A stretch of 5,985 nucleotides of DNA, from positions 1 through 5,985 of the forward strand of contig JACDBS010000107.1 of assembly GCA_013694795.1 (NCBI GenBank), given 5' to 3'. This DNA is from Chloroflexota bacterium (lineage in GTDB: Bacteria > Chloroflexota > Limnocylindria > QHBO01). Positions 5,230 through 5,985 of this stretch are shown here, piece after piece. Within the stretch, counting starts at the first letter, position 1; each line of letters begins with the position of its first letter. A program made the position numbers and the translations under genes. The notes below the pieces were generated by a model. The model was not told the DNA's origin, did no database searches, and saw only the letters and a list, made by a program, of their open reading frames with translations.

Positions 5230-5239
5230 CCGGCCCGAC
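5210..5239 (+). terminator. Hairpin overlapping the DUF3494 stop codon
   Basis: GTCGGCCCGGC (5210-5220) pairs with GCCGGCCCGAC (5229-5239) at 10 of 11 positions (one C-C mismatch) around an 8-nt loop. The loop and first paired base contain the TAG stop (5227-5229). No T-run follows. It is likely the 3' boundary of this transcript or a U-less terminator. Confidence 0.5.
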
Positions 5240-5265
5240 GCGGCAACGCATGAAGGCAGGTCTGT

Positions 5266-5340
5266 ATGGCGGTCGAGTACAAGGATGAGACGACCGAGTT
5301 CAGCCGGCTGAATCGCGAAGCCAACAAGTTCGGCGACTAA
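5266..5340 (+). CDS. Possible 24-residue micro-ORF
   Basis: The predicted peptide begins MAVEYKDETTEFSRLNREAN and ends KFGD; it is highly charged, with no membrane segment. A plausible Shine-Dalgarno (AAGGCAGG, 5253-5260) lies five bases before the ATG, and a compact inverted repeat follows the TAA. It may instead be a gene remnant or chance; I do not recognise it. Confidence 0.3.
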   Translation: MAVEYKDETTEFSRLNREANKFGD

Positions 5341-5467
5341 GCCCTAAACGCTCCGTGGAGCAATAGCCTGCACAAGGCGGTCGTGGATGCCACCATCTTC
5401 GACCCTGAGTGATGCGACGGGTGCGCGGGTGGGCCGTCCTGGCATCCGGAATGCATCGGTGCGCGCC

Positions 5468-5569
5468 ATGGAACTCGCTGTTGCCCTCATCGTCCTGCTG
5501 GTCGGGCTGACCATGGAGCGCGACCGCCTGGCGCAAAGGCGTGCCCGCATCATCGACCGCCGACGCTGA
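5468..5569 (+). CDS. Possible 33-residue single-pass membrane peptide
   Basis: From ATG 5468 the frame encodes MELAVALIVLLVGLTM, a hydrophobic helix, followed by a strongly basic tail (ERDRLAQRRARIIDRRR). This is the layout of small inner-membrane peptides with the tail in the cytoplasm. In-frame alternatives are GTG 5459 and ATG 5387. None has a convincing ribosome-binding site, so the gene is doubtful. Confidence 0.3.
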   Translation: MELAVALIVLLVGLTMERDRLAQRRARIIDRRR

Positions 5570-5608
5570 CCATAAGTCCCGCCGACCGCGCTGACGGGTG
5601 ATCGCCAC

Positions 5609-5614
5609 TAGAAT
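5609..5614 (+). promoter_or_regulatory. -10 box suggesting leaderless transcription of the helicase gene
   Basis: TAGAAT (5 of 6 to TATAAT, and TANNNT) ends six bases before ATG 5621. That is the distance at which transcription would start on the A of the start codon. No convincing -35 lies 16-18 bp upstream, and no good Shine-Dalgarno precedes the ATG (only a G-run abutting it), which fits a leaderless mRNA. Confidence 0.4.
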
Positions 5615-5620
5615 CGGGGG

Positions 5621-5985
5621 ATGCTCCCGGAAGCTGCCACGACACCCCCGCAGCGCCCGCGCCTTGCCCCGCAGGAGATGCTCGACCGCCTGAATCCGCC
5701 GCAGCGGGAGGCGGTCAGCCACCTGACGGGACCCCTCTTGATCCTGGCCGGCGCCGGGAGCGGCAAGACGCGCGTGCTGGCCTATCGGGTCGCCTACCTG
5801 GTCGCCACGAGCTACAAGCCATGGCAGATCGTGGCGGTCACCTTCACGAACAAAGCCGCCAACGAGATGCGGGGGCGCATCGCCGGACTCATCGGTGACG
5901 AGGCCGCGCGCGAGGCGACGATCGGCACCTTTCACGCCATCTGCGCCCGCATCCTGCGGCGGGATGGCCAGTCCATCGGTCTGAC
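5621..5985 (+). CDS. UvrD/PcrA/Rep-type superfamily 1 DNA helicase, 5' part of gene
   Basis: The frame runs from ATG 5621 off the window end without a stop; 121 residues are visible. They carry the SF1A N-terminal motifs in order: Q-motif LNPPQREAV (24-32), Walker A AGAGSGKT (43-50), motif Ia TFTNKAANEM (74-83), and motif Ib GTFHAICARILRR (102-114). Such helicases unwind DNA 3'-to-5' with ATP in nucleotide excision repair, mismatch repair, replication restart or plasmid replication. About 20 Pro-rich residues precede the core. The start could alternatively be ATG 5678, but CAGGAG abuts that codon with too little spacing. PcrA is the likeliest name in a Gram-positive-like or Chloroflexota host, but UvrD and Rep cannot be separated from this fragment, so I give no symbol. 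Confidence 0.93.
   Translation, partial: MLPEAATTPPQRPRLAPQEMLDRLNPPQREAVSHLTGPLLILAGAGSGKTRVLAYRVAYLVATSYKPWQIVAVTFTNKAANEMRGRIAGLIGDEAAREATIGTFHAICARILRRDGQSIGL

Larger units (their letters stand above)
5230..5620 (+). other. Long spacer between the DUF3494 gene and the helicase gene
   Basis: No gene of recognisable family lies here. It holds the 3' half of the stop-codon hairpin, two speculative micro-ORFs (5266-5340 and 5468-5569), a small GCTCC/GGAGC inverted repeat at 5350-5361, and a -10-like TAGAAT directly before the helicase start. Antisense frames here are continuations of the helicase shadow. Confidence 0.6.

Noticed and set aside
5385..5447. GGATGCC ... GGCATCC inverted repeat
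   Set aside because: Only 7 bp separated by about 50 bp, with no associated structure; probably chance.
5300..5935. 211-codon minus-strand frame over the spacer and helicase start
   Set aside because: It overlaps the helicase motifs in antisense and shows no domain; it is a composition shadow.
1..5985. CRISPR array, transposase, integrase, tRNA, rRNA or toxin-antitoxin system
   Set aside because: I looked for spaced repeats, cloverleaf folds and mobile-element motifs on both strands and saw none that could be supported.

Overview
The window is GC-rich bacterial chromosomal DNA holding the groES-groEL chaperonin operon, flanked by the 3' end of a tatD-family nuclease gene and the 5' end of a uvrD/pcrA-type helicase gene. 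GroES with a short N-terminal extension, a GroEL ending in a short GGM tail, a CIRCE (HrcA) operator, GTG starts, and several small single-pass membrane or secreted proteins fit a soil or freshwater Chloroflexota-like lineage. An actinobacterial or related high-GC origin cannot be excluded from sequence alone. All recognisable genes lie on the + strand.

Layout. 3-515: TatD metallohydrolase, 5' end cut off by the window. 637-873: small glycine/serine-rich protein with one membrane helix. 909-937: terminator-like hairpin, directly followed by a sigma-A-type promoter (936-965) and a textbook-spaced CIRCE operator (970-996). 1044-1080: an unexplained 18-bp tandem direct repeat in the groES leader. 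1115-1429: groES. 1430-1472: two perfect stem-loops filling the groES-groEL spacer. 1499-3127: groEL, GTG start. 3141-3289: three strong hairpins. 3356-3742: a group-1-type truncated globin. 3801-3998: a 65-residue CxxCxC microprotein, probably co-transcribed with the globin. 3999-4272: non-coding, with a candidate promoter. 4273-5229: a secreted DUF3494 (ice-binding-protein-like) domain with a Pro/Thr/Ala linker and a C-terminal membrane anchor. 5230-5620: mostly empty, with two speculative micro-ORFs. 5621-5985: start of a UvrD/PcrA/Rep helicase, possibly leaderless, cut off by the window.

How the genes work together. groES and groEL form one heat-shock operon under HrcA/CIRCE control, isolated from the upstream gene by a terminator. 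The stem-loops between and after them suggest transcript processing or stabilisation. The globin and the Cys-rich microprotein look like a small heme/metal or redox pair, but no function for the pair can be derived from the sequence. The DUF3494 protein appears to be an independent surface protein. TatD and UvrD/PcrA are housekeeping DNA-metabolism proteins. I see no CRISPR array, transposase, tRNA, rRNA or integrase. No complete new defence or mobile system is evident. The most unusual items are the globin with altered distal heme-pocket residues, its CxxCxC partner, the anchored DUF3494 protein and the structured non-coding segments around groESL.
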